This document shows, piece by piece, positions 24,078 to 35,371 of a stretch of DNA of 64,000 nucleotides. Under the pieces are notes generated by a model. It ran no database searches, was not told the DNA's origin, and saw nothing but the letters and a program-made list of their open reading frames with translations. This DNA is from Pyricularia pennisetigena (Eukaryota > Ascomycota > Sordariomycetes > Magnaporthales > Pyriculariaceae), in NCBI RefSeq assembly GCF_004337985.1, contig NC_043744.1, positions 4,623,417-4,687,416 of the forward strand, written 5' to 3'. The stretch's first letter is position 1. Each line of letters starts with the position of its first letter. The translations under genes were made by a program, and so were the position numbers.

Positions 24078-24944
24078 TGTTTTCTTTTTACGAGATAAGA
24101 AAGAACATGCCGGGAGCAGAACGGTAATTTTCTTTCATGACGAATGCGACACGACCACAAGATGGGCTGCGATTAGCCCGGGAGTAATGTTTAATGACTG
24201 ATACGGCTTTATGACGGTGTAAACAAAAGGGCAANNNNNNNNNNNNNNNNNNNNNNNNNNNNNNNNNNNNNNNNNNNNNNNNNNNNNNNNNNNNNNNNNN
24301 NNNNNAAGAAAAAAAAGAAATGATATAGAGTGTTGTTTCAGACAAGTCAATGGGAGCAAGTGGTCAGCAGGGAATATTATGGTGCTCGGGGGTTTTCTTT
24401 TCTTTTCTTTTTCGTTGCAGGTGATACCCAGGTTCGAGTCTTGGGAGAATATGCGGGTGTTTCCCTCAGGGGAGGGATGGCAGCGGCGGGGAATTATAGT
24501 GATGGAATATAACGGTCATCTCAGACAGACCGACTAATTCCATCCAAACCATAGTGTAATGTTCAGATTCACTCTTCAACTCGAGAAGAGCCATAGCGTA
24601 CACAAGTTACTTGTTACGGATATCAGTGAATCACATATCATAATACGTGAAAACCCGGGGTGTTGACACAGTAAAGCATGCTCACTGTTGTACACTCATG
24701 CGGCCACATTTATGCCATTGCAAGCAACACATTTGACTAGAGAAAAAAAAGAAAGTCCAATCGAGCAGTAGAGAAATTGTTCGCCCACAAGGTTATCAGA
24801 GTCGCACCTTCAGCCACTGGAATGTATTTGTCCACTCGAATATTCCTACTGCTTAACAATCGCCGTGCCAGCATAGTGAGCAGGACACCGAACGAGTGCA
24901 GCGAGGAGACAGAGCCACAAGCTGACCCAACAGCCGCCCACAAA
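24078..24944. other. Intergenic region with assembly gap
   Basis: The region holds the 71-N gap (24235-24305), a CT-rich patch at about 24390-24412 and the presumed promoter of the gene at 24945. I saw no convincing coding frame outside the gap. Confidence 0.6.
24235..24305. other. Assembly gap (71 N)
   Basis: Seventy-one consecutive N. The right edge is an A-rich sequence (aagaaaaaaaagaaa), which suggests that a homopolymer or low-complexity tract broke the assembly. The true length is unknown. Confidence 0.99.
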
Positions 24945-25756
24945 ATGGCTGACCCCTTCTACGTGTGGTACGTAATCAGGAATCCGCTACTACCAACGTG
25001 ATACATATATGCGTTTCTTGAAATGTATTGTAAAGTGCACAAGAGCCTCACGCATAACGCCCCCCATCCCCCCCCATCGCACGAATCTAAACGAATTAAA
25101 CCCGCACAGACAAAGACGCCCACTCAAAACTCGACAAGACCGCTACTAACCAAAGATGCCGTGTGGGTCTCGTCAACCGCAGGTTCCTCACGGGCGGCAC
25201 AGCCCACAACATGCCCGCCAACACGACCCGCGTAATGCTCATGGCCCGCGAACGCAACGACGCCGCGGCCGCGACCGAGGAGTACGCTACGGCTCGCAAG
25301 GGGGCCAAGGCGGAGCTGAAGGCTAGCAAAAAGGAGCTCCAGGCAGAGCTTGAGGCTGCGAGCAAGAAGCTCGACGCTGCTCACAAGGCCGAGTGGGGGA
25401 GCAAGCCCAAAGACAAGCGCAAGTGGCTCATTGCCCGACATCAACAGCAGCAACAGCAGCAGCAAGAACAACAGCAACAACAACAACAGGGTATCACCAG
25501 CGTGGACGGCAATGAGGCGGCCATGGTGGCGCAGGAAAGTCAGCCGTTCTCCCGGGAGCCGTCAGCAACAACAGCAGCTGATGACGGCATCGTCCCGGAA
25601 GGACCTTCAGCCGCAGATCAGAGCGCGACAGAACAAGCATGTCTCGATATGCAGCTGAGCGAGGTTTATGAGCGTGCCACCCGGGCCATGGCAGACTTGC
25701 GTGCCATCCTTGACTCTCCAGGAGTTGCCCAGAGATTTACCCAAGCAGGTGCTTGA
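24945..25756 (+). CDS. Coiled-coil, polyQ orphan protein, two exons
   Basis: Exon 1 is only 23 bp (24945-24967, MADPFYV plus two bases); the 215-bp intron 24968-25182 has donor GTACGT, a perfect TACTAAC branch at 25144-25150 and acceptor CGCAG; exon 2 is 25183-25756. The join keeps frame and gives 198 residues beginning MADPFYVWFLTGGTAHN. Residues about 25-95 are a charged Ala/Lys/Glu-rich helix, probably a coiled coil, ending in DKRKWLIARH. A Q8-E-Q7 run follows, then an acidic Ser/Ala-rich tail with a short helix near the end. If the first exon is not used, the first downstream ATG is 25211. G/C-ending codons support coding through exon 2. I do not recognise a function. Confidence 0.62.
25442..25489 (+). 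repeat. CAG/CAA trinucleotide repeat (polyQ)
   Basis: Sixteen mixed CAA/CAG codons with a single GAA interruption, encoding eight Gln, one Glu and seven Gln. It lies inside the coiled-coil orphan gene. Codon mixing suggests selection for Gln rather than simple slippage alone. Confidence 0.9.
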
Positions 25757-27010
25757 ACCTTAGCGGGCGCGGGAGAAAGAAATGCTTCCGGGCCCAGTCT
25801 CGGCAACGTCTCCTGAGCAACCGGTAATGAGAATGCGCACGAATGCTGATTGATTGCCTGGCTGAATTGTCCAGGCAACATGAAACACATATCAAAGAAG
25901 AAAATCTCTCCGCTGCTTGCTGGTCTGTCTACTTCCACATGTTCACCGACATGTCAACATGTGAATGGATTAATTATGGCTGGCACATTGAGCTTCTATC
26001 CACGAAACCCATAGCTAGCTCCAAGTGCTGATAACAAAAAATCAGCCGCTTCTGTCACGGTGGTAGAGTAGAATGGGACAAGAACTTAGGAACATTGACA
26101 ATTTTTTTAAAAGTGTACCCTTTTCTCCATAGAACCCAACCATACGCCCAAAAACCATTAAACGAGACGCCCATCAGAACTTAGACCAACACAACCAGCA
26201 ACCAGTATATACACACAACCTCCCCCGAACGCTCTTCTTGGCTGGGAACCGTAGCATCTAATTGGTGCGACGGTTTGATCATGGCTCCAAAAAAGGCTTC
26301 TAATCTGACGCATAATGTGACTCTGAAAGCCGTTGGCCTGATCCTCCTCTTAATCCTTCATTATTGTGTCTTCCTCCAATATCGAGCCCGCAGAATCATG
26401 AATACCAAAAACAGGAAAATAAAACTCAGAGGTGCTAACAAAGGTGCAAAAGCATAGGCACCCCATGCCGAAACGGGTAAATAAATCTGACAAACGCGGT
26501 AGTGCATCAATGAACAATGCAAATGAAACAAGAATAGAAGAGAGAAATAAAAGATAGAGACCCCTAGAACAGCCCAAAACTGAGGCTTGGGCAGCTTGCC
26601 ATAATATCAAGCAAAGAAGACGCACACGCTCGACGTCGAACAATTAGTCTTCAGCCTGGAAAACAGATGGCTACAGACGCCATTCGCCGTCGCAATGCCA
26701 TGTGTGCGAAAACTCCTGCAATGAAATTCAATAAACAGTGGGAAATGAATAGCGAGCGAGGGTCGAGAGAAAAAAAAAGCCGTCTGACGGCGATCGTGGG
26801 AGCGAAATGCCCGGTGAATGACACCCAGTTGTCATGGAATAATAGGCCCCGAGAGGCTACTTGATGATACATGAATGGTGTGATGACCTCCGGTGAGTGA
26901 CATGTAGGTCCAAAACTTCCCATCCAAAGTGTATCCTGGGTAAGTAAGGTGGCAATCTGGCACAGAAGACATGACGAAATGTCGATTTGATGTTCGTAGA
27001 GGGATACCTC
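25757..27010. other. Intergenic region downstream of two convergent genes
   Basis: This region lies between the plus-strand coiled-coil gene and the minus-strand cyclin B gene, which converge, so it should hold two 3' ends. Short ATG frames (26281-26457, 58 codons, with one hydrophobic segment; 26667-26864, 65 codons) have no recognisable motif and I do not call them genes. Confidence 0.55.
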
Positions 27011-28739
27011 CTACAGCTGGTCGATAGCTACGTCGGTTTGGTCGATACCAAAGAGATAACCATTCTCCTCGACCCAGTTGCGTGCCAGGATGGATGCTGT
27101 AAGGCGAATTAGCGATTGTTCACTGAGCGTGATGTGCGTGATGACATGAGACAGACAACATACCCTTAAAGAACTTCTTGCTGGCATATTTTTTGAAGAA
27201 TGCCTCGTGAATAACGGGGCGAGAGAGGTAATCAACCATGAGGTTAACAACGGGCTCAACGTCATCCTCGTTGTAACCCGAGTAGTACGAGATAGTCTTG
27301 TCCTATACCCGTAGACATGTACTGTTAGTTTCAAAAACAAAACACTCAGGGAGGGGTGCGATGAGGGGAAAAAAAAAATAAAAAATAAAAAAAGACTCGT
27401 ACCCATTCACCGCGGTCAAGAATAATACGGGAGAGAGCCATGGCGGACGCAGCAACAAGACTTGGGCGGTACTGCAAGAAGCGATGATCGAGAAGGCTGA
27501 TTTCCATGAGATACTTGCCAATGGTTCTGCACGGAGTGTCATAGTTGTCTGCTTTGGATACCCGACGAAGGAAGTTCATGGGGTTGGGGTAGCTGAGGTC
27601 GTAGTTGAGGGTCGAAAGGATGAAGCGCTCGGCGCTGAGGATCTCGCTCTCGCTAAAGCCGTCGTCGGTAACGTGGCGGAAGTTGGTAACGTGGGGTGAC
27701 ATGACTTCCTCGTACTTGGAAGCGATGAACATGGCAGTGATTCCAACAAGCTGCAGGCGGTCTAGCTGCACGACCTTCTCCGAGAGGAAGCGGTCGACAA
27801 TGTTGACAGCGAGGAACAGTGTTTCCGGCACGAGGTGGAACCGGGTGTGCACCTCAATCAGCCAATCGATGAGGATGCCTCGTGTCTTCCACTCAACGTC
27901 ATCCTGGTGGTCCATGTAGTTGGGATTGGGCATGGAGCTGAGCTCGAGATTCAACATATAACTGAATATCTCGTCGGCGTACTCGGCTACCATCAGAGGA
28001 TCGTCATAATCGTCCATGGAAAGATCCACAACGCCGGGAGGCACTTCGCCTGCAAGAAGACGCGGGTCGCGGATGAACTCTCTGGTTGGCTTCAGTTCGG
28101 GCTCGACGCACTTGGGTTCCTTCACCAGAGCTGCTCGCTTCGTCTCAACGGCAGCAGGAGCGGCGACACGCGCTTGCTTGCGAGCCGGCTCTCCCTCCAG
28201 TGTGGACTCCTCCTTGACATTGTTTGGAGCGGCCTGGGCTGGTGCTTTCCTCTTGGAGAGTGTGCCCCTACCCGACTGCTTCTCGGCGTTGCCGTTTGTA
28301 ACGTTGGCTGGCTTGCTACCGAGTGCACTTCGCGTCGGCGCCGTACGGGCACTGCTCTTCTGTACCCCGGCTGGGGCAGCAGCCTTCGCGACTGCGCCGG
28401 ATTTTCCTCCAACTGCTTTCCTTCCAGCATCGACCTTGGTGACATTGCTCACATCTCCAAGAGCATTACGCGTTGTCCTCGTCGTAGGCGCGGGTTTGCC
28501 AGCAACCCCCTTCTTTGTTTGCAACTGCTTCGTGGGAAGTGCAAGCTCGTCAACATTGAGGGCGGCGGCTTTGGCCTTGGTCCTAGTCATACGTGTTGAC
28601 CCGGCATTCTCATCGTTCTCGTTCGAGACCAACTGTCCCCGCGCAGTCCGGGCCTGGAGCCTTTGTTAGCCGAGCCACCCAACGCGACCTGATAATGTGC
28701 CCCCAAAAACAGTCGGACTTTCACACTTACTGGGGGCAT
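27011..28739 (-). CDS. nimE: B-type mitotic cyclin
   Basis: Four exons on the minus strand: 28739-28731, 28653-27403, 27302-27164 and 27096-27011, giving 494 residues; all junctions keep frame. Exon 1 encodes only MPP. A destruction box fits residues 65-73 (RNALGDVSN, the RxxLxxxxN consensus), needed for APC/C-driven proteolysis. The Lys/Ala-rich N-terminus is followed by the cyclin N box (about 260-385) with RGILIDWLIEVH, which contacts the kinase, and SKYEE, then a cyclin C box that ends in WVEENGYLFGID. Cyclin B binds Cdc2/Cdk1 to drive entry into mitosis; this is the orthologue group of A. nidulans nimE and S. pombe cdc13. The second intron contains a T-rich tract. It is divergent from the uL2m gene. 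Confidence 0.93.
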
Positions 28740-30445
28740 AGTGGCCGAGGAGAATTTTGATAGTACGAGCTAATCCTATAATTTCGCATGTCTAGTCAGC
28801 GGGACCATTTTATCATCCAGACAAGTAGAGGGGATGGGCAGCACGAAGACAAGGAGCGTTTGACTGAGAACTGTTGAACTCAAACGATGCCCCATTTGAA
28901 GGCTCGCGTTTTTGTCCGGTATACAAGTCGGTACCCTCCGGGTAATCATGGCCACCATAGGTGGGATGCGTCGACTCCGATGCTCCAGGCGGAGTGTCAC
29001 GACGCGAAGCCGGTAGGGAAATGAAATGCAAGTTTTTTTTCTGTATGGGTTTTCAAGCAGCGGGATGAGAGAGCAGCCGTACCTTGGCGCGAGAAAAAGG
29101 CTCAAAAAAGACGTGTGCGAATCGAGACGCCCTATGATCGCGAGGTTTTTGTCGTTGTTGACGCGAAAATGTAGGAGACGTGCGTCGAGCTGATCACCGG
29201 GACAGACAGATGCAGGTCGTGGCGTTAGAATATTAGGCTTGTATCGAAGTGGCCATGCAATTCAATTGACAAGACCTGCAACTTGTGCTCGCCTTGAATT
29301 AGGAATGGAATTGTAAAAAGAGGTCGTGAACGCAACTTGAAGTTGATGTTGTCGAGTGGATGTTCTGTTGTTTTTGCTCTGTGGAGTTGGGAGCGTGCTT
29401 CGCACCTTAGACGTGCCCGGTGGGGAACCAAACGCCAGTAGACGTGCCAGGCTTGCAAGCTATTCCCTACTACGCTAAGCCCCTTTCGGCGCACGCGGTT
29501 GGCGGGGGTACGACTTGGTTGCGACGAGGTACCGTTCTACCTAAACTCAAATTCACAAAAGATGTACCGGAGAAAGATGGATGATTTGTTCGTCGCCTGT
29601 AAAGTTAAGTTTTTGAGAAATGCATACACGCAGCTAGAGCCTGTATAGGTGAAAGTAAGTGAGGTTAATGCGAGGATCGCTCACGAGGAAACGCGTCTGA
29701 GGTTGTTGAAATATCGACCGGTTTGGACGAGGCTGGTAGGTACCTTGTCTTGTTTTTGTCTGCCAGGTAATCTCATCGAGTGACGATGGTCGTGACGGTG
29801 GGTGGGTTGGGGAAAAATCCCCAAGTGGGGGAGGTACCATCTGAACTGGGCTGTTTGGTGCAAAATCGGCACTTTGGACAATGAGCGCTCCACATAAACA
29901 GCAGTAACGGCCGAGCAACGGCTGTGTCATTGGCTTGACACGTCAAAATCCCCTGCCTCATTGGGCAACGCCAGTCGCCCGCGTCTCTGCCGCGCCTTTC
30001 GTGCCTAGCTCTGGCCCGGCTGAGGCGGAGCTGTGGCAAGCTGTGGCTCGACGCAACGAGAATCCGTGCATTTTGAGGCTGGTGTCGGCCTGCCGGACAA
30101 AATTTGACCGATCCCAATACACATCACCCAATTGGGAACAAATGACCCACTTGAGCTTTGCTGCTATCTTGAAATTGTAGTTTTGGCGAGACATGCAACG
30201 ACTTCGACATAATCTGTAGGTCGGACGGTGCGGGTGCGATTGGACCATCTGTTCAGCTGTCGCACATAGATTGGGCCTGTCTTTTTACATTTTGATCTCT
30301 GCCGGAGTCTTTGCACTCTATTTTGACTATTCTCTATTGTTCTCACCCGTCTATGTTGGCGACGCAAAATTCTTCTCGCCCGGATTCGAGGTGTGCGCCA
30401 AAACCTGACCTTTGCGCTGCTTTTGAGCGCTTTACTTACGCCGCC
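28740..30445. promoter_or_regulatory. Divergent promoter region, cyclin B and uL2m
   Basis: These 1.7 kb lie between the divergently transcribed cyclin B and mitochondrial uL2m genes and should hold both promoters. A minus-strand ATG frame of 98 codons (29930-29634) has no motif, and other frames are short. In-frame ATGs upstream of the uL2m start (for example 30353) exist but are less likely starts. No specific regulatory motif was assigned. Confidence 0.5.
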
Positions 30446-31780
30446 ATGCTTCAACCGAGGTTGAGGCCTTGGGCCCTTGGTGGCACGCTATCTGCTTGCC
30501 AGACGGCCATGCGACAATGTCTTCAGCGCGGCTACGCCATGTCGGTGCAAACGCCGCCCAGGATTGTCACCGAGCCACAGCCGGATGGTTCAGTCCTCAC
30601 CTTTCAGCAAGAGCCCGGCCTCAGCAAAGCGGAGCCGACTTCGACGCTGATGCGAACCTACAAGCCTCGAACCCCCGGTGTCCGTCACCTGAAGCGACCG
30701 ATTAACGACCACCTCTGGAAGGGGCGCCCATATCTGCCACTCACCATACCCAAGAAGGGTCAGTCCAAGGGCGGCCGCAACAACACGGGCAGGATCACGG
30801 TCCGCCATCGCGGTGGTGGTGCCAAGAGGCGTATACGTACCGTGGACTTTGATCGCAAGGACCCGGGCCCCCAACTGGTCGAACGTATCGAGTATGATCC
30901 CGGTCGAAGCGCGCACATCGCCCTGTTGACCCACCAGGAGACCGGCAAGAAGTCGTACATTGTGGCCGCTGAGGGCATGCGGGCTGGTGACATTCTGCAA
31001 AGCTACCGCGCTGGTATTCCTCAGGAACTTCTGGACAGTATGGGTGGTTTCATCGACCCTGGTATTCTGGCGTCTAAGACGGCCTTCCGTGGCAACTGCT
31101 TGCCGGTGCACCTTATTCCGTCCCAGACCATGATCTACTGTGTAGGGTCAGCGCCGGATAGAGGCGCTGTTTTCTGCCGGAGTGCTGGCACTTACGCCGT
31201 CATCGTGGCCAAGGATGAGGAGGTCAAGGCCGACGGTTCCAGGGTCATGACGGGCAAGTATGTGACCATTAGGCTCCAGAGTGGTGAGATTCGCAGAATT
31301 AGCAAGGACGCCTGTGCTACCGTTGGAAGGGCGAGCAACCCGATGCACCAATACCGCCAACTTGGTAAAGCTGGAAGGAGTCGATGGTTGAACATCAGAC
31401 CGACAGTCCGTGGTGTTGCTATGAACGCTAGTAAGTCGGAATGCTCCAGTACCTGTATACCAGGCTCGAGTTCCATGCTGACTTTGCACCTTAGATGACC
31501 ATCCTCACGGTGGTGGTCGTGGTAAATCCAAGGGTCGGAGACACCCGACGAGTCCCTGGGGCACACTGGTAAGTTTTCTCGTTACGGCATTTACGCAAGT
31601 TGCGTAGATAGAGCCTGATGAATCATCCTTTTCTGAAACCTGCCGTGGCAAACGCTAACATATTGCGAACAGGCTAAAGGTGGTTTCAAGACGAGAAGGA
31701 CGAACAACCCTAACCGCTGGGTTGTTGTTCCTCGTGAGCGCAACATGGGCAAGCGGAGAGCCAAGAAGACTTCCTCTTAA
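30446..31780 (+). CDS. RML2: Mitochondrial large-subunit ribosomal protein uL2m
   Basis: Three exons, 30446-31430, 31495-31568 and 31673-31780, encode 388 residues. I chose ATG 30446 (GCCGCCATGC) because it starts an Arg-rich, acid-free leader typical of mitochondrial targeting; an in-frame ATG at 30353 would add 31 residues. The body carries the bacterial L2 signatures: a [17 protein letters not shown]-binding segment, and the C-terminal [16 protein letters not shown] and SPWGT blocks, whose invariant His contributes to the peptidyl-transferase region in bacterial L2. The protein acts in the mitochondrial ribosome large subunit. The conserved HPHGGG segment is split from the body by the first intron, so an unspliced reading would miss the catalytic-centre end. 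Ends in basic KRRAKKTSS. Confidence 0.95.
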
Positions 31781-32279
31781 TCAGAAAGGGGTGAATCTCT
31801 GCAACATTTATTGTACGATACCGTATGCCATGCCTGTATTTTTCCGATACAATGCAGCTTCTCCTGCTCTTGTGTATAGCACTGTAGATATATGCCCAAG
31901 TTATAACCGCAATAGGCTTTTTGTTATGGCTGTAATACTTGACTCTTGTCTGTTAATTCAGGTTTGGCTTCTATCAGTCAAGGACAGGCCCTACAAGTGA
32001 ACTACACTCAAGTTCAAAGGTGTTAACAGGTGGTTGTGGAAGTGAAGGACGGAGCTTATGTAATCCTCATTGTTGCCTAATCCGTCAACCTCTCTTGTTT
32101 TAAACGGTCAATCTTCTTCAGCTTGCATATCTTCTCATCCGCAGGCATTTCACCAATTCCCTTTTTTTTTCTTTTTTTTTTTCTTTTCCTTTTCAGCATT
32201 GCTGTCACATATTGTGGTCAATTGCGCCTATCACCCAAAATCCAACATCACAAAATACAAAGGACAAGAAAACGCAACC
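31781..32279 (+). promoter_or_regulatory. Promoter and leader of the HD-domain gene
   Basis: The 500 bp hold the uL2m 3' flank and the upstream region of the HD gene. A long pyrimidine tract (T runs with single C) at about 32160-32196, some 90 bp before the start codon, resembles the CT-rich blocks seen near fungal transcription starts. No coding frame is supported. Confidence 0.45.
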
Positions 32280-32936
32280 ATGGCACAAGACAACAACAGC
32301 TCTCAGACCCCCGATGCGTTGATCAAGAGTGTCACAGAGTATGTCGAGAAATACATGTCGCACTATGACGGTTCGCATGACTTCAACCACATAAGACGGG
32401 TGCAGGCTCTTGCGCATACCATACTCGCTTCAGAGCGCGAGAGGACAGGCCGGGCCTACGACGAGACGCTCGTCACGCTCGGCGCGCTCCTGCACGACGT
32501 CGGCGACAAAAAGTACCTCGAGCCGGGGCAGGACGCGACGACGTTGGTCCGGGACGCGCTGCTCGAGAGGGGCGCGGACGGGGACCTCGCGGCGCGCGTG
32601 CAGGACCTTGCCCTGCACGTCTCCTTCTCCAGCGAGAAGAAGGATCCGCAAAAGGTGCTGGACAAGATCGCCGAGCTACCCGAGCTCGCCGTGGTTCAGG
32701 ACGCCGACAGGCTGGACGCCATCGGCGCCGTGGGCGTCGCTCGGTGCATGGCGTTCACGGGCGCCAAGGGTGGGACTCTGGAGAACGCGATTGAGCACTT
32801 TGTGGAGAAGTTGGAGCTGTTGGAGGGCGTGATGAAGACGGAGACCGGGAGAGAGATGGCTCGCGTTAGGACACTGCGGATCAAGGAGTTTAGAGGATGG
32901 TGGGAAGAAGAGGTTCGGCTTGTAGGCAGCAGTTAG
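32280..32936 (+). CDS. HD-domain metal-dependent phosphohydrolase
   Basis: A single-exon gene of 218 residues with an ideal start context (AACCATGGC). The HD superfamily metal ligands are visible in order: His37 in SHDFNH, His72-Asp73 in LLHDVGD, and an Asp in the VQDADRLDAIG segment (141-146). The size and the DADRLDAIGAVGVAR segment match the small YedJ/YpgQ-like group of predicted phosphohydrolases found in bacteria and fungi. The substrate is not known; related HD proteins hydrolyse nucleotides or nucleotide-derived phosphates. No targeting signal is evident, so a cytosolic enzyme is likely. Codon third positions in the middle of the gene are very G/C-rich. A bacterial origin is possible in principle, but nothing here proves transfer. 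Confidence 0.88.
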   Translation: MAQDNNSSQTPDALIKSVTEYVEKYMSHYDGSHDFNHIRRVQALAHTILASERERTGRAYDETLVTLGALLHDVGDKKYLEPGQDATTLVRDALLERGADGDLAARVQDLALHVSFSSEKKDPQKVLDKIAELPELAVVQDADRLDAIGAVGVARCMAFTGAKGGTLENAIEHFVEKLELLEGVMKTETGREMARVRTLRIKEFRGWWEEEVRLVGSS

Positions 32937-33652
32937 ACTGGATCTATAGTGAAGCAGACCCTGTTGATTTTTGTTTTTTGTCGTGGGCCAGTCTTGAGGT
33001 TTTATGTTGGTCATGATGATGCCTAAAGTCTGACTCGTCCGATCTCTACCATTGGAGATGGCCATCCCCCATTCCATCGAAATCAAGTTGCAGTTGGCAC
33101 AACCGACATCAACACCAAATTTAACAATTTCCTGTCGTATTTTGTCAGTACGTATTTCACCATTTCTCCTTTCTGTTCTCGCTTGTTTTTATTTATTTAC
33201 TTTCCCTCACTTCGCTATTGCCCGGATTCTTGTCTCCACCGATAGCTCCGAGCCCCTCCGTGCCGGCTCATCTGCCCGATACGACGGTGCGGTGCGGGGA
33301 CCCCGCTGCAGCGAAGTTCGAAAAAAATTTTCAGGGGTCCGAACGTTGGTGCTTTGAGGAATAGGTCTCGGCAACCACTCAGGCCTGCAAACACAGTTAT
33401 TTATCGGGAAATGGGTGCGGGACCTGTCACGAAAATCTTAGCCTGTCCATGTCCTCCGACGTCCGAGCCGACTTGCTGGTGAAGAATAAATCCCAGAAAG
33501 CTGCCTCTATTCAGCGTCTCGAGGAAACCATAACATAACGGTGGACCTTGAAAGCCGTTGTACTGTTATATCCTAGAGGCGGCAGAAGGCGGTCGCAGCA
33601 GTTGTAGTTGTACGGACTCCATTACACGCTCGATTCGTTTGTGTCCTCGAAA
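32937..33652. other. Intergenic region, HD gene to MFS gene
   Basis: Contains the HD-gene 3' flank and the MFS promoter. The MFS frame is open back to 33608 without another ATG. I saw no other gene. Nothing specific was assigned. Confidence 0.5.
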
Positions 33653-35371
33653 ATGGCACCAAATCCGGAAGCCAATCCGGAAAAGCCCAGAAATGAAACA
33701 GAAAATATCACCCCTGCGACGGTGGCTCCTAGCGACGGCAAGCATGAAGGAATACTCTGTGACGCAGGCGTGGCACAGGATGGTAGCCCACCACCAGTTT
33801 CCCCCGCGCGCACCATTGCCATCATTGCATCCCTCATGCTGGGGGTTTTCCTGTACGCCATCGACCTGACCATACTCGCCAATGCCGTGCCGGCCATCAC
33901 GTCGGAATTCCAGAGCCTGTCGCACGTCCCCTGGTACGGCAGCGCCTTCTTCCTGACCACGGCGCCGCTGCAGTCGGCGTACGGCAAGATCTACGCCCAC
34001 TTTGACCACAAGTGGACGTTTCTGGGCTCCGTCGCCATCTTCGAGGCCGGAAACCTCGTCGCCGGGCTTGCAGTCAACAGCCCCATGCTGATCGTGGGGA
34101 GGGCGTTGGCCGGCATAGGTGGAGGAGGCATCATCACGGGCGCCTTCACAATCATTGTCACCGTCGCGTCGCCCCGGAGGATCCCACTCTGCCTTTCTAC
34201 GTTGAGCGCCACATTTGGCATTGCCAGTGTCGTGGGCCCCCTGCTAGGAGGCATTTTCACCACCGAGGTGTCGTGGCGGTGGTGCTTTTTCATCAACCTG
34301 CCCATTGGGGTCGTTGCCGCGGCAGTTATCATGTTCGTTTACAAGACGCCAAAATTCCAGGGCTCTCAGTTCGACGCGTTGCCGCTTAAGGAAAAGATTA
34401 TGCAGATTGATCCAGCAGGTATAGTCTTGGTCATCGTCGGCACGGGATGCTTCACGCTCGCTCTGCAGCTCGGTAGCGAGTCTGGAAATTACCGCCAAGC
34501 CGGAGTCATCGGATCTATGGTGGCTTTCGTGGTCATTCTCGTGCTATTCATACTCTGGGAGTGGCGTCTAGGGGATCGTGCCATGATCCAATACCGCCTC
34601 CTCAAGAACGTCCTGGTGGCAGGCAACATCGCCGTCAACTTCTTCGTCGCCACTGCCTACTTTCCCCTCCTATATACTCTTCCGATATACATGCAGTCCA
34701 TCAAGGATGCGTCCGCGTCCACGAGCGGGATCTGGAGCATTCCGCTGATTTTGGGCATCTCGGTGTTCATCATCGTCTCGGGGACAGCCATGCCGCGCAT
34801 CCCCTGGCCTGTATGGATCCTCGTGGGTCCGCTTATAATGACTGCCGGTGCGGCGTGTCTCTATACCCTGACAACCGACAGCTCTGTTGCGCGTTTGCTG
34901 GGCTACCAGGTGCTCACGGGTGCAGGTATCGGCCTGGTGCTACAGGTGCCTGTTGCTGCAAACCAAGGCTTGGTTGCGGCCGTCGACAAGCCGTCCGTGA
35001 TTGGTATGACACTTTTCTTCGAGACCATCGGAAGTGTTATCTTCATGCCTGCCGTACAAGCGTCTTTTGTAGACAGGCTCGTTGAATCAGTGTCTTCGTC
35101 GGCTCATTTGGCCGCATCAGGGATCACGCCCTGGAAGGTTCTGGAAGCCGGGGCCATCGGCATCAGACGTCACTTCCCCGAAAATGCGGATGCAGTCTTG
35201 GCATGTTACATGGACGGCATGAAGGTGGCGCTGTTACTGGAGCTGATATGTGCCCTAGTTACGGTATTTGTAGCATGTATTGTTGTAACATCATATCTGA
35301 TACAGAGGCATTGGAAAAAAAAAAAAAATCAACAAGAGAAACACTGGGGGACGCCTAAGCCAAGCGCTTAG
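33653..35371 (+). CDS. MFS drug/toxin exporter, DHA2 (14-TM) type
   Basis: A single exon of 572 residues from ATG 33653 (AAAATGGC). A 50-residue polar N-terminus precedes the first helix (about 54-80). Typical marks are the [12 protein letters not shown] segment after helix 1, the [14 protein letters not shown] helix-2 region, a [11 protein letters not shown] motif-A loop, the [11 protein letters not shown] segment, and [23 protein letters not shown], the motif-C/helix-5 block of the 14-helix H+ antiporter family. Such plasma-membrane exporters move drugs, mycotoxins or other small molecules outward using the proton gradient. No biosynthetic genes are adjacent, so the substrate cannot be inferred from context. 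The C-terminus carries a KKKK segment encoded by an A13 run (35315-35327) that is prone to slippage. Lack of introns is compatible with the family but not diagnostic. Confidence 0.9.
   Translation: MAPNPEANPEKPRNETENITPATVAPSDGKHEGILCDAGVAQDGSPPPVSPARTIAIIASLMLGVFLYAIDLTILANAVPAITSEFQSLSHVPWYGSAFFLTTAPLQSAYGKIYAHFDHKWTFLGSVAIFEAGNLVAGLAVNSPMLIVGRALAGIGGGGIITGAFTIIVTVASPRRIPLCLSTLSATFGIASVVGPLLGGIFTTEVSWRWCFFINLPIGVVAAAVIMFVYKTPKFQGSQFDALPLKEKIMQIDPAGIVLVIVGTGCFTLALQLGSESGNYRQAGVIGSMVAFVVILVLFILWEWRLGDRAMIQYRLLKNVLVAGNIAVNFFVATAYFPLLYTLPIYMQSIKDASASTSGIWSIPLILGISVFIIVSGTAMPRIPWPVWILVGPLIMTAGAACLYTLTTDSSVARLLGYQVLTGAGIGLVLQVPVAANQGLVAAVDKPSVIGMTLFFETIGSVIFMPAVQASFVDRLVESVSSSAHLAASGITPWKVLEAGAIGIRRHFPENADAVLACYMDGMKVALLLELICALVTVFVACIVVTSYLIQRHWKKKKNQQEKHWGTPKPSA

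Noticed and set aside
24400..24450. Possible tRNA T-arm (CCAGGTTCGAGTCTTGG)
   Set aside because: The T-arm pairs well, but there is no A box, no matching acceptor stem and no anticodon arm upstream.
26281..26457. 58-codon ATG frame with one hydrophobic segment
   Set aside because: Very short, A-rich codon use unlike genuine genes nearby, and located between two gene 3' ends.
32280..32936. HD-domain gene as a recent bacterial transfer
   Set aside because: The family is common in bacteria, but the start context, codon use and setting look fungal, and no tree can be built here.
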